This document shows positions 50,127-57,484 of a DNA stretch of 64,000 nucleotides, one piece after another (position 1 is the stretch's first letter; each line of letters begins with the position of its first letter). The stretch comes from an uncultured Actinomycetes bacterium. GTDB lineage: Bacteria; Actinomycetota; CADDZG01; WHSQ01. The notes under the pieces are model-generated. The model searched no databases. It had not been told where the DNA came from and worked only from the letters and a program-made list of their open reading frames with translations. The position numbers and the translations under genes were made by a program. The DNA is taken from positions 186,001-250,000 of the forward strand of contig CALMBW010000019.1 of NCBI GenBank assembly GCA_937863385.1. Reading direction: 5' to 3'.

Positions 50127-51032
50127 TCACAGGTAGACGGGTAACTTTCGGAATCCTTCAGGCTCACACTGGATCGTTGAGTGGGTCACGCCGTAGTCGG
50201 TAGCCAAGAGACTGAGGATCGCGTCCAGGACGCTCGCCCAATCTGACCCGTCCGCCACAACGACGTGAGCCGATGCAGTTTCCATCCCCGACGTAAGCGT
50301 CCACACATGAAGATCGTTGACCGCCACTACTCCGTCGATGGCCTCCATCCGGCGTCGCATCTCGTCGACATCGAGACCCGGCGGCGCGATCTCCAGGATG
50401 ATGCGGACCGCCTCAGCCGTTAGTCGATAGGTTCGGGGAAGGACGAACAGACCGATCAACGCTGCGATAAGTGGATCGACATACGTCCACCCGGTTAGCG
50501 AGACCACGATCGCGGCAATGATGACACCGACCGACCCCAGCAGATCCGAAAGCACTTCGAGGAAAGCGCCCCGTACGTTCAAGCTCTCCTTCGCCCCGGC
50601 GGCCAGAAGCCAGAAGCTCGCTAGGTTCACGAGCAGCCCGACCGACGCGACGATCAGCATAGGGATGCCCAAGACCTCGGATGGCTCGGTGAAGCGGCGG
50701 TAGGCCTCGTACAAGATGTAGGCGGCCACCCCGAACAGGAGGATGCCGTTGGCGAGGGCGGCGAGTACCTCCAATCTGTAGGTGCCGTAGGTCCGCTGCG
50801 CCGTTGCAGGACGCTGTGCGAAGTGGATCGCCGCTAGCGCCATCCCTAGCCCGAGAACATCCGTTCCCATATGTGCGGCATCGGATAGTAGAGCGAGAGA
50901 ACCAGAAAGAACCCCGCCCACGATCTCGGCGGCCATGTACGTGGCGGTGAGAACGAAAGCGATCTTCAACCGGCCTTTGTGATAAGCAGCAGCTGAGCTC
51001 AGCGCTCCGGGAGTACCGGTTGATCCGCTCAC
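50127..51032 (-). CDS. CDF-family cation efflux protein
   Basis: A 301-aa six-helix exporter of the cation diffusion facilitator family. Helix 2 has LLSDAAHMGTDVLGLGMALA with the SDAxHxxxD metal site; helix 5 has GAFLEVLSDLLGSVGVIIAA, where Glu replaces the His found in Zn-specific members. The C-terminal domain (DLHVWTLTSGMETASAHVVV, near residue 235) is the cytoplasmic metallochaperone-like fold. Zn2+, Co2+ or Fe2+ are plausible. The GTG at 51032 follows AAAAGGAGG; the longer frame to 51149 enters repeat DNA. It is convergent with the DUF305 gene. Confidence 0.9.
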   Translation of the reverse strand: MSGSTGTPGALSSAAAYHKGRLKIAFVLTATYMAAEIVGGVLSGSLALLSDAAHMGTDVLGLGMALAAIHFAQRPATAQRTYGTYRLEVLAALANGILLFGVAAYILYEAYRRFTEPSEVLGIPMLIVASVGLLVNLASFWLLAAGAKESLNVRGAFLEVLSDLLGSVGVIIAAIVVSLTGWTYVDPLIAALIGLFVLPRTYRLTAEAVRIILEIAPPGLDVDEMRRRMEAIDGVVAVNDLHVWTLTSGMETASAHVVVADGSDWASVLDAILSLLATDYGVTHSTIQCEPEGFRKLPVYL

Positions 51033-51109
51033 TCTCGGTTCGCCTCCTTTTGTCCGGACCCGAATATAGGACTCTGCGCTGCATAGCGGACGCGGATGGA
51101 CATCGAGGA

Positions 51110-51162
51110 CGCCGGGGATCTGCGGGGCGGGCGAGATGGGCTCGGGCACCAGGCGGGATCTT
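51110..51162. repeat. Dispersed copy of tRNA-Sec downstream repeat
   Basis: CGCCGGGGATCTGCGG, then GGGCGGGCGAGATGGGCTCG and GGCACCAGGCGGG, match 52337-52396 with an 8-bp gap and a few substitutions. It lies in the CDF 5' region (51033-51205) and contains no tRNA part. Confidence 0.75.
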
Positions 51163-51205
51163 CACGCGACAGACTTGTCCCGGCCGTCACCTTCCTTCTG
51201 GCGAT

Positions 51206-51913
51206 CTAACTCCTCCGAGTACCCTCGCTCGCTTCTCCATCATGTCTGAGATCCGACCCCTGAGAAAGTTCGTCGTCCCTTTCGCGTCTGCGGCGCCTTA
51301 GGACTTCGGCCACCACAGGGAGGACCGAAAGAAGAACGACCGCAATGATGACTAGCGCAAAGTTGTCCCGCACTATCGGTATTGCACCGAACAAGTAGCC
51401 GGCAACCAGGAAGCCCACGATCCAAACCACGCCGCCGATAACATTGAAGGCCAGGAATCTCCTGTACTGCATGCGTACGACACCGGCAACGAAAGGAGCG
51501 TATGTCCGCACTATGGGGGCGAAACGCGCGATGACGATCGCCTTCCCGCCGTACTGACGGTAAAAATCTTCCGTACGCCGAAGGTGCGATGTCTTCAGGA
51601 TGCGCGCATCGGGTTTGAAGATTCCTGGTCCCACCTTGGAGCCGATCCAGTAGTTCGTCGAGTCCCCAATGACCGCGGCCGCGATCAGAAGTACTGCCAA
51701 GAGGCCAAGATTGATGGACCCTTCTGCCGCGAGAGCGCCCGCCGCGAACAGGAGGGAGTCGCCGGGCAGAAAAGGGGTGACGACCAATCCCGTCTCGCAA
51801 AAGATGATCACGAAGAGGATCACGTAGGTCGCCGCACCGTACTTGTCGATGAGCTCGGCTAGGTACTTGTCTATATGGATGAGAAAGCTAAATGCATCTT
51901 GCAGGAGTTCCAA
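51206..51913 (-). CDS. DedA-family membrane protein
   Basis: A 235-aa DedA protein. IIFCETGLVVTPFLPGDSLL near residue 38 has the conserved Glu and Pro-Gly-Asp, IGSKVGPGIFKPDARILKTS near 90, and ARFAPIVRTYAPFVAGVVRM near 130 with the essential Arg. The C-terminal 35 residues are basic and Ser-rich. It is more like the YqjA/DedA type than the other DedA at 14.1 kb. TTG start with no clear ribosome site, so the exact start is open. Confidence 0.86.
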   Translation of the reverse strand: MELLQDAFSFLIHIDKYLAELIDKYGAATYVILFVIIFCETGLVVTPFLPGDSLLFAAGALAAEGSINLGLLAVLLIAAAVIGDSTNYWIGSKVGPGIFKPDARILKTSHLRRTEDFYRQYGGKAIVIARFAPIVRTYAPFVAGVVRMQYRRFLAFNVIGGVVWIVGFLVAGYLFGAIPIVRDNFALVIIAVVLLSVLPVVAEVLRRRRRERDDELSQGSDLRHDGEASEGTRRS

Positions 51914-51991
51914 GAGAATGCCTGTACTACGATCCGGCTACAACGGAGGGGCTGCGGTGGCGATCCCGCGCCTCGCGCCGATCCAGGTTTC

Positions 51992-52222
51992 TCAACCCCC
52001 GAACTCGAAGAGCTCGCCCAGCAGATTCTTCTTCTTCTTGGGGCGCTCGCGATGATCTCCCCCTGAGCTCCGCGGAAGGTCGCTCCCCCCTTCCGACCGC
52101 TCAATAACCTTGTCGAGTTCGCCCCGATCGAGCCATACACCCCGACACTTTGGGCAGTAGTCGATCTCGATCCCCTGACGCTCGGACATCATCAATTGAG
52201 TGCCGTCTACTGGACAGTCCAT
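51992..52222 (-). CDS. zf-TFIIB domain small protein
   Basis: A 76-aa protein with a zf-TFIIB ribbon: CPVDGTQL then DYCPKCRGVWLDRGELDKVI, giving Cys3, Cys23 and Cys26 plus possible fourth ligand. The C-terminus (GDHRERPKKKKNLLGELFEF) is basic with a terminal hydrophobic motif. Function unknown. ATG at 52222 follows TAGTAT by six bases without a Shine-Dalgarno. Confidence 0.85.
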   Translation of the reverse strand: MDCPVDGTQLMMSERQGIEIDYCPKCRGVWLDRGELDKVIERSEGGSDLPRSSGGDHRERPKKKKNLLGELFEFGG

Positions 52223-52228
52223 CCGCCC

Positions 52229-52234
52229 ATACTA
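52229..52234 (-). promoter_or_regulatory. Leaderless -10 box of zf-TFIIB gene
   Basis: On the minus strand TAGTAT, then GGGCGG, then ATG. Confidence 0.5.
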
Positions 52235-52311
52235 GGCGTCTGAGCCACCCGGGTTGCACCACGCCTGCATCAGGCGCGCGAAGCCGCAGGTCAGCGCCGA
52301 GAGGCGACGGG

Positions 52312-52396
52312 GGCGGAGGCGGACGGGGATCGAACCCGCCGGGGAGCTGCGGAGCAGCGGGGCGGGTGAGATGGGCTCGGGCACCGGGCGGGGTCC
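52312..52396. repeat. Partial duplicate of tRNA-Sec 3' end plus spacer
   Basis: Bases 52312-52342 repeat 52433-52463 exactly: the acceptor 3' strand and T-arm of tRNA-Sec, 121 bp downstream of the real gene in its direction of transcription. The copy has CCC where the true gene has CCA. The adjacent 52337-52396 (GCTGCGGAGCAGC hairpin, GATGGGCTCGGGCACC) recurs at 51110-51162. Confidence 0.88.
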
Positions 52397-52405
52397 GACT
52401 TCGCC

Positions 52406-52426
52406 AAAGAAGACGCCGAGGGCGTC
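52406..52426 (-). terminator. Terminator of tRNA-Sec
   Basis: On the minus strand GACGCC-CTC-GGCGTC is followed by TTCTTT, six bases beyond the tRNA CCA end. An outer ACTTCG/CGAAGT pairing could extend it. Confidence 0.7.
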
Positions 52427-52431
52427 GAAGT

Positions 52432-52526
52432 TGGCGGAGGCGGACGGGGATCGAACCCGCCGGGCCGGGGTCACCGGCCCCACCGGTTTTGAAGACCGGG
52501 GAGGACACCAGTCCTCTTTCGCCTCC
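52432..52526 (-). tRNA. selC: tRNA-Sec (anticodon TCA)
   Basis: A 95-nt tRNA including encoded CCA. Acceptor GGAGGCG pairs with CGCCTCC, discriminator G, then CCA. The extended six-bp D-stem GAGGAC-TGGT-GTCCTC, the anticodon arm CCGGT-CTTCAAA-ACCGG with TCA, and a long GC-rich variable arm (GGGGCCGG, TGA, CCCCGGCCC) are hallmarks of bacterial selenocysteine tRNA. SelA/SelB/SelD and selenoproteins must be elsewhere; none is evident here. Confidence 0.96.
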
Positions 52527-52850
52527 AGGAGGCAATGGTAGGGGCACGGAGGATCAAGCGAGAAAAAGGCGTTAGGGCGCAACGGCGAGGGGTTTTATGG
52601 TGCCCGCACTGCCTGGAAGAACGACCGGTGAACAGCGGTTGAAACAGAGGGAAGGCCCGCCAGAGAGCGCGAAAAGGCTGGGGAGGTCGTGCGACGCAGC
52701 GTGGCGAACTAGTCACTCAGAGCGTCGAAACCACCCTAATGGGCCATTGTTCGGCACAAACCGGACAAATACTTTGAGAGCCACAGGCAGCCACAAGGGC
52801 TGCGGCGGCTCGATTGGGGCGGCGGGTACCGCTCAGGGGGAGTTTGCAGT
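52527..52850. other. Gene-free stretch between tRNA-Sec and sigma gene
   Basis: A 324-bp divergent region with no gene I can support. It must contain the promoters of selC and of the sigma gene. A small hairpin, GCAGCC-ACAAG-GGCTGC (52788-52804), lies in the sigma-gene leader. Confidence 0.5.
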
Positions 52851-53504
52851 ATGGCCATGACGAAGACGGTGGGGGCCGAGCTCGAATCGCTCGAAGACCA
52901 CGAGCTCGTCGAGCAGGTTCGGGCGGGCAGCGAGCGTTCGCTCGAGGCGCTGCTAGCGCGCTATCGGAACTTCGCGCGGTCCAAGGCACGCTCCTACTTC
53001 CTCGCCGGCTCCGACAAGGAAGACGTCGTCCAGGAAGGCATGATCGGTCTCTACAAAGCCATCCGTGATTTCGACCTCACACAAGAGACGCCGTTCAGAG
53101 CTTTCGCTGAACTATGCATCTCCCGCCAGATCCTCACCGCCATCAAAACCGCCAACCGCCAGAAGCATCAGCCGCTGAACTCCTCGGTGTCGCTCGACGC
53201 TCCGGTCTATAGCGAGGACACCGGCGAACGCACCGTCGGAGACAACATCGCGGCCCCCCTAACGGCCGATCCGATCGAGCTCGTGATCTCGGCAGAAGAG
53301 ATCGAGGCACTCCGGGACTCGATGCGAGACAACCTGACCCAGCTCGAGAGTGACGTGCTCCGCTTGTACATGGATGGCAAGTCCTACGAGGACATTGCCG
53401 GCGCCTTGGGGAACCACGTCAAGTCCATCGACAACGCGCTCCAGCGCATCAAGCGCAAGCTCCAGCGCCACCTAGACGCCCGCCGCGACCTCTCCCACGG
53501 CTAA
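52851..53504 (+). CDS. Sigma-70 family factor, SigH/Spo0H-like
   Basis: A 217-aa alternative sigma factor. Region 2 includes FLAGSDKEDVVQEGMIGLYK followed by AIRDFD near residues 55-82 (core binding and -10 recognition), and region 4 has SYEDIAGALGNHVKSIDNAL near residue 180, the -35 helix-turn-helix. The short linker and the AFAELCISRQILTAIKTANR segment match SigH/Spo0H of firmicutes and its relatives in deep actinobacteria. Regulation unknown; the only anti-sigma-like pair in the window is 30 kb away. ATG at 52851 has GGGGGAG upstream; ATG at 52857 is possible. Confidence 0.9.
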   Translation: MAMTKTVGAELESLEDHELVEQVRAGSERSLEALLARYRNFARSKARSYFLAGSDKEDVVQEGMIGLYKAIRDFDLTQETPFRAFAELCISRQILTAIKTANRQKHQPLNSSVSLDAPVYSEDTGERTVGDNIAAPLTADPIELVISAEEIEALRDSMRDNLTQLESDVLRLYMDGKSYEDIAGALGNHVKSIDNALQRIKRKLQRHLDARRDLSHG

Positions 53505-53667
53505 CGTTTTTACCGAAGAATCACGCGCTTATCCAACGCGTTCTTGACGCGAAAAATCTCCGCAGAGCTCCTCGTGCTGGAGTGAAGCCTGGCGCCGTCA
53601 CGCTTTGCCTCATCCCCTGCCTGCAGACGGGCAAGCAGCGTTCCAGAACACAGCGATGAGTACGCGC

Positions 53668-53673
53668 TAGCCT
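53668..53673 (+). promoter_or_regulatory. Leaderless -10 box of PAC2 gene
   Basis: TAGCCT, then GGGGCC, then GTG at 53680. Confidence 0.45.
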
Positions 53674-53679
53674 GGGGCC

Positions 53680-54543
53680 GTGATCCAGTTCTTCGATGAC
53701 CTCGAGCTCAACAACCCCGTCCTCATAGCGGCCTTCCAGGGATGGAACGACGCCGGTGATTCGGCCTCGTTCGCGGCGTCACATCTTGCACGCGTGTGGG
53801 ATGCACAGCGCATCGCGTCCATCGACCCAGAGGAGTTCTACGACTTTCAGAACATGCGGCCAAACGTACGTCTCATCGACGGAGAGACCCGCAACCTCGT
53901 GTGGCCGACCAACGAGTTCTGGGCTGCTACCACCCAAGACGAAAAGCACGACATCTTGATCCTTCAGGGGATCGAACCCAACCTGAAGTGGCGAACGTTC
54001 TCACAGTTGGTTGTGGACGTTGCCCAGAGATTCGAGGTCAGCTTCGCACTGACATTGGGCGCGCTACTGGCCGACGTGCCGCACTCCCGGCCCGTACCCG
54101 TGACCGCTACTGCTGTGGACCAAGAGCTGATAGCTCGACTGGGTCTCGCACGCTCGCGTTACGAAGGACCCACCGGCATAGTGGGCGTTCTGCACGATGC
54201 GCTGGCACGCCAAGGGATCCCCGCCGCAAGTTTGTGGGCGGCGGTCCCCCACTACCTCGCGGTCAGTCCCAACCCAAAGGCTGCCTTGGCATTGGTCGAT
54301 AAGACGGTCGAGCTGACCCGCATCCCCGCGGACACCGGCGAACTGCACGCTGCCACACAGGCATACGAAGATCGCGTCGCCGAGATCGTCGACGAAGACG
54401 AAGACGTCCAGAACTACATCGCGCTCCTCGAAGAACGTGCCGATGAAGCGTTGCGGGAAGAGATGGTCGACATCTCCGACCTACCCTCGGGCGACGCCAT
54501 CGCCGAAGAGCTCGAACGATTCCTTCGCGAGCACGGCGACTAG
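53680..54543 (+). CDS. PAC2-family proteasome assembly-chaperone-like protein
   Basis: A 287-aa soluble protein. VLIAAFQGWNDAGDSASFAA near residue 12, DILILQGIEPNLKWRTFSQL near residue 91, and ALTLGALLADVPHSRPVPVT near residue 123 match the bacterial PAC2 family. The C-terminal 60 residues are helical and acidic. Actinobacterial PAC2 proteins are proposed to relate to the proteasome, but no prcA/prcB is seen here. Convergent with the S8 protease gene, 19 bp apart. Confidence 0.88.
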   Translation: MIQFFDDLELNNPVLIAAFQGWNDAGDSASFAASHLARVWDAQRIASIDPEEFYDFQNMRPNVRLIDGETRNLVWPTNEFWAATTQDEKHDILILQGIEPNLKWRTFSQLVVDVAQRFEVSFALTLGALLADVPHSRPVPVTATAVDQELIARLGLARSRYEGPTGIVGVLHDALARQGIPAASLWAAVPHYLAVSPNPKAALALVDKTVELTRIPADTGELHAATQAYEDRVAEIVDEDEDVQNYIALLEERADEALREEMVDISDLPSGDAIAEELERFLREHGD

Positions 54544-54562
54544 CGAGCGATAGCCCGAAGCC

Positions 54563-56701
54563 TTACCGGCGACGGGCGGGTCCTTCGACCGCGGGACACC
54601 CGATCAGATCCCCAACCGAATGCTGAACGGCCACCACCCTGTACTTGTCCTTCGGCAACTTCACTCCGAGGCCGAAGCTGCCATCGCTGCCGGTGGACTT
54701 GGACTTCACGGTGATCCACTCACCCGCCTGCTTGCGCTGAAGCTCCATCGGGGCCCTCACCGAGCAAGCCCAGTGGCCGTCGTCGAGCGGACGCACCATT
54801 CCGAACGCCGAAACCCGGCCCTCGAACCTGGTGATGCTCGCCTTAAGCTTCCGCAGGTGCTCGGTGAACACATCTGGATAAGGATCGTCCGGCACGCTGC
54901 CCAACAGAGCGAGAGAGTTCGCCACGTTCAAGCGACCATCGGTTGCAGTCTTTCCCACCGAGCTTTCAAGCGGGTCCGAACCCTCGAGGATGGCCCAGCG
55001 CACCTGCTCGGGTGTCAGCGACGGATCGGCAGCGAACAGTAGTGCAGCAGCGCCGGCAACATGCGGCGACGCCATCGACGTGCCCACGTAGTTGTCGTAG
55101 TGATCGGGACCGTAGTCGGTGTCGAAACAGCGGATCTTGTGGTCGGTCATGTAGGCACCGTTGAAGCCGCCGGAGTTCGAGTGATCGTCGCTCACGAATC
55201 GCCACCGCACGAAGATCTCATCACCTTCATACGCTCCAAGGTCTACGTTCGCGCTTTGCTTGAAACCTCGGTAGCGCTCGAGCTCGTCCCATGTCGACCC
55301 ATCGCGTGACACCTCGAACGCCATGTAGGCGTGCTTACGCACGGTCTCGAGGTCGAGCCCCCACGTAGCTTCACAACCAGATTCATCGGTTAGATCGATC
55401 GGATCTGCGTACTGCACCCATGAATCGGTGTTCGGCTCGTAAGGGCCGGGGCCATCGGAAAGGATGAAGTAGCCGTACTGCGCAGGAGCTTCGCGCGTCC
55501 ACTCGTTGTTCATTCCGCCGGTGATCCACTGATCACCGAACGGGTAGTCGAATATCTGCGTCTTCATCGGCACCGAGTACGGCTGGGTACTCAACACATT
55601 GATGCCCGGAGCTGCGATGTCGACGTTGCCCGGTCCAAAGTGAGAGAACTCTTGGAAGTCGTCGAGGGGGCCGGACGCGGCAACACAGATAACGTTATCG
55701 GTCCAGATGTTGCACGGAGCATCTGCACGACGATCGTTGTTGATTCCGGCATTGCCTGATGCCACGACGTAGAGAGTGTTGGGATGGGACTGGATCGCGT
55801 TGAGGAATGACTTGGGGATGCCGGCCCCGCCCAGGCTGGCGTTGACGACCCGAGCGCCCAACTCCCCGGCCTGGTTGAAAGCGGCCGCGATCGATGCGTT
55901 AGTGAGCATGCCCTCGGGACCAGCAACCTTCATCGCGTAAAGACCGGTGGTCCAGTTCACGCCGGCTACGCCGACACCGTTGTTACCGACAGCGCCGACC
56001 GTGCCAGCGACGTGACTTCCGTGGCCATCGTAGGAGTCCTGACGAGGATCGCTGTCGTTGAAACCGAAGTCATACCCACCGACGATGTTCGCAGCTAGAT
56101 CCGGATGATCGATGTCGACGCCGTCATCCACGATCGCAACGAGCACATCCGAACTACCAGTCGTCGTCTCCCACGCCTCTGGTGCATCGATGTCGGCGTC
56201 GGGGACACCGGGAACTCCCGCGACGACCTGCCCGGTGTTGTTGAGGCCCCATTCCTGTCCGAAGAGGGGATCGTTCGGCTCGGCTCGGAGCTCGAACAGA
56301 TAGTTCGGTTCGGCGAAGGCCACTCCATCAACTCTTTCGAGCTTGCGAGTTGCCCGCTCAACAGACACGCCTTTGCGCAGGCCCAGGACACGAAGGCGAC
56401 CCCACGCGTCCCGTGACGCTCGGGCCGCACGAGCCGAGCGCTCTGCCTGCGCTGCGGTCGTCAAACGGAGGTCTTGAGCTTCGGCGAGGACTCGGCCCTC
56501 GGCCGATCTTGCGGTCAACCCGACCACTATCTCGCCGGGAACCCATCTCGGGGTAGAGGCCTTGCGGGCTGTCGGGGGCCGGGCAGCTGCTCGTTCGGCT
56601 AGAGGGCTACCGGGGGCCGCACCGGATGCTCCTGAAGGTCCCATCAACGACAGCGCCAACAGCGTCACCAGCCCAGCCACGATCACCTTGCGCAAACTCA
56701 T
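54563..56701 (-). CDS. Secreted subtilisin-family (S8) protease
   Basis: A 712-aa exported protease. Signal peptide 1-26, a propeptide (about 50-135, starting WVPGEIVVGLTARSAEGR), and a catalytic domain with Asp193 in AIVDDGVDIDHPDL, His229 in DGHGSHVAGTVGA and Ser542 in GTSMASPHVAGAAALL; the oxyanion Asn is in VVASGNAGINN. Between about 375 and 535 an extra beta-sandwich is inserted (DGPGPYEPNTDSW through VRWRFVSDDHSNSGGFNGAY), reminiscent of M6/immune-inhibitor lobes. The last 90 residues are a small beta-domain. GGGAGGGG precedes the ATG. Confidence 0.9.
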   Translation of the reverse strand: MSLRKVIVAGLVTLLALSLMGPSGASGAAPGSPLAERAAARPPTARKASTPRWVPGEIVVGLTARSAEGRVLAEAQDLRLTTAAQAERSARAARASRDAWGRLRVLGLRKGVSVERATRKLERVDGVAFAEPNYLFELRAEPNDPLFGQEWGLNNTGQVVAGVPGVPDADIDAPEAWETTTGSSDVLVAIVDDGVDIDHPDLAANIVGGYDFGFNDSDPRQDSYDGHGSHVAGTVGAVGNNGVGVAGVNWTTGLYAMKVAGPEGMLTNASIAAAFNQAGELGARVVNASLGGAGIPKSFLNAIQSHPNTLYVVASGNAGINNDRRADAPCNIWTDNVICVAASGPLDDFQEFSHFGPGNVDIAAPGINVLSTQPYSVPMKTQIFDYPFGDQWITGGMNNEWTREAPAQYGYFILSDGPGPYEPNTDSWVQYADPIDLTDESGCEATWGLDLETVRKHAYMAFEVSRDGSTWDELERYRGFKQSANVDLGAYEGDEIFVRWRFVSDDHSNSGGFNGAYMTDHKIRCFDTDYGPDHYDNYVGTSMASPHVAGAAALLFAADPSLTPEQVRWAILEGSDPLESSVGKTATDGRLNVANSLALLGSVPDDPYPDVFTEHLRKLKASITRFEGRVSAFGMVRPLDDGHWACSVRAPMELQRKQAGEWITVKSKSTGSDGSFGLGVKLPKDKYRVVAVQHSVGDLIGCPAVEGPARRR

Positions 56702-56763
56702 CCCCTCCCGATCGCAGCATCTGCTGCCTGATACCGATCACAACGCCTATGGACAGCAGAAAG

Positions 56764-57084
56764 TTAGAGGCTAGGCCACTCTTTCTTCTTCTCTTTGATC
56801 TCGGGCCAATCGGTCGGGTTGTCTTCGTCGGGAGCAGCGATGACGTCTCCGAGATCGCGCTTGCCCTTGATGTCCCCTGCCGCCGTCAACAGATCCTCGA
56901 GAGACTTGCGAGGCTTACCTTCGATCCGCAATCTGAGGGCCGCAAGAACATCGGCGTGCTCGTCACTCAGCCCCGCTCCCCGATCGATCTCAGCCAAGGT
57001 GTCCGCTGCCTTGGAGATCAGTTTCCGATCGTCCCGCTCCTGCTTACGCAGCTTCTCAAGCTCTCTGTCCTTGTCATCGCCCAT
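56764..57084 (-). CDS. Small charged coiled-coil protein
   Basis: A 106-aa soluble protein. DKDRELEKLRKQERDDRKLI near residue 4 is likely a coiled coil; the remainder is charged with Ser/Leu repeats and no known motif. ATG at 57084 follows TAGGGT by six bases. Neighbours are the S8 protease gene and the 57-kb repeat arm. Function unknown. Confidence 0.65.
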   Translation of the reverse strand: MGDDKDRELEKLRKQERDDRKLISKAADTLAEIDRGAGLSDEHADVLAALRLRIEGKPRKSLEDLLTAAGDIKGKRDLGDVIAAPDEDNPTDWPEIKEKKKEWPSL

Positions 57085-57090
57085 CCCCCA

Positions 57091-57096
57091 ACCCTA
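57091..57096 (-). promoter_or_regulatory. Leaderless -10 box of coiled-coil gene
   Basis: On the minus strand TAGGGT, then TGGGGG, then ATG. The G-run could also be a weak ribosome site. Confidence 0.4.
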
Positions 57097-57137
57097 CGAC
57101 GACGCCCCAGTCTCGGAGAGGCACCTGCCCCCTTCTG

Positions 57138-57388
57138 AGGTTACGGCGAGTGGCTCCGGGTGCTTCTTGGGGGAAAACCAAAGCGGCAGCGACGAGAGCG
57201 GGGGAGGTTCCGGCGAGTGGCTCCGGGTGTTGCTGGGGGGAAAACCAAAGTCAAACCCGGGCAGCGACGGGGTTGGGGAGGTTCCGGCGAGTGGCTCCGG
57301 GTGTTGCTGGAGGGAAAACCAAAGTCAAACCCGGGCAGCGACGGGGTTGGGGAGGTTCCGGCGAGTGGCTCCGGGTTTCGCTGGGGGA
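57138..57388. repeat. Tandem 74-bp repeat, left arm of DUF559 cassette
   Basis: Four units starting with AGGTT(C/A)CGGCGAGTGGC at 57138, 57205, 57279 and 57353 (spacings 67, 74, 74). Unit core: GAGTGGCTCCGGGTGTTGCT, then GGGAAAACCAAAGTC, then GGGCAGCGACGGGGTTGGGG. Units 2 and 3 are almost identical; the first lacks about 7 bp, and the last is cut short by the 45-bp element. No gene is found in 57085-57484. Confidence 0.92.
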
Positions 57389-57435
57389 CTCGAATGTAGC
57401 AACAGAGGCGCTGAGCGCACGTTTTGATGATTTGG
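57389..57435 (-). repeat. 45-bp element, copy b
   Basis: Reverse complement reads CCAAATCATCAAAACGTGCG through GCTACATTCGAG, differing at four or five positions from copies a and c. It faces copy c (58407) across the DUF559 gene, forming an inverted pair. Confidence 0.9.
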
Positions 57436-57484
57436 AGTGACGCAGCGCATCTCGGGATGACCATCGAGCCGGTATCCCTGACCT

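Noticed and set aside
51033-51149. N-terminal extension of the CDF protein
   Set aside because: The extension lies in dispersed repeat DNA; AAAAGGAGG before GTG 51032 gives a better start.
52101-52582. Frames MPLPLPPGGERG and MRPNAFFSLDPP around tRNA-Sec
   Set aside because: They are translated from the tRNA gene and its duplicates.
57138-57388. CRISPR-like tandem repeat
   Set aside because: The period (67-74 bp) is filled by repeated sequence throughout; there are no unique spacers, and no cas genes.
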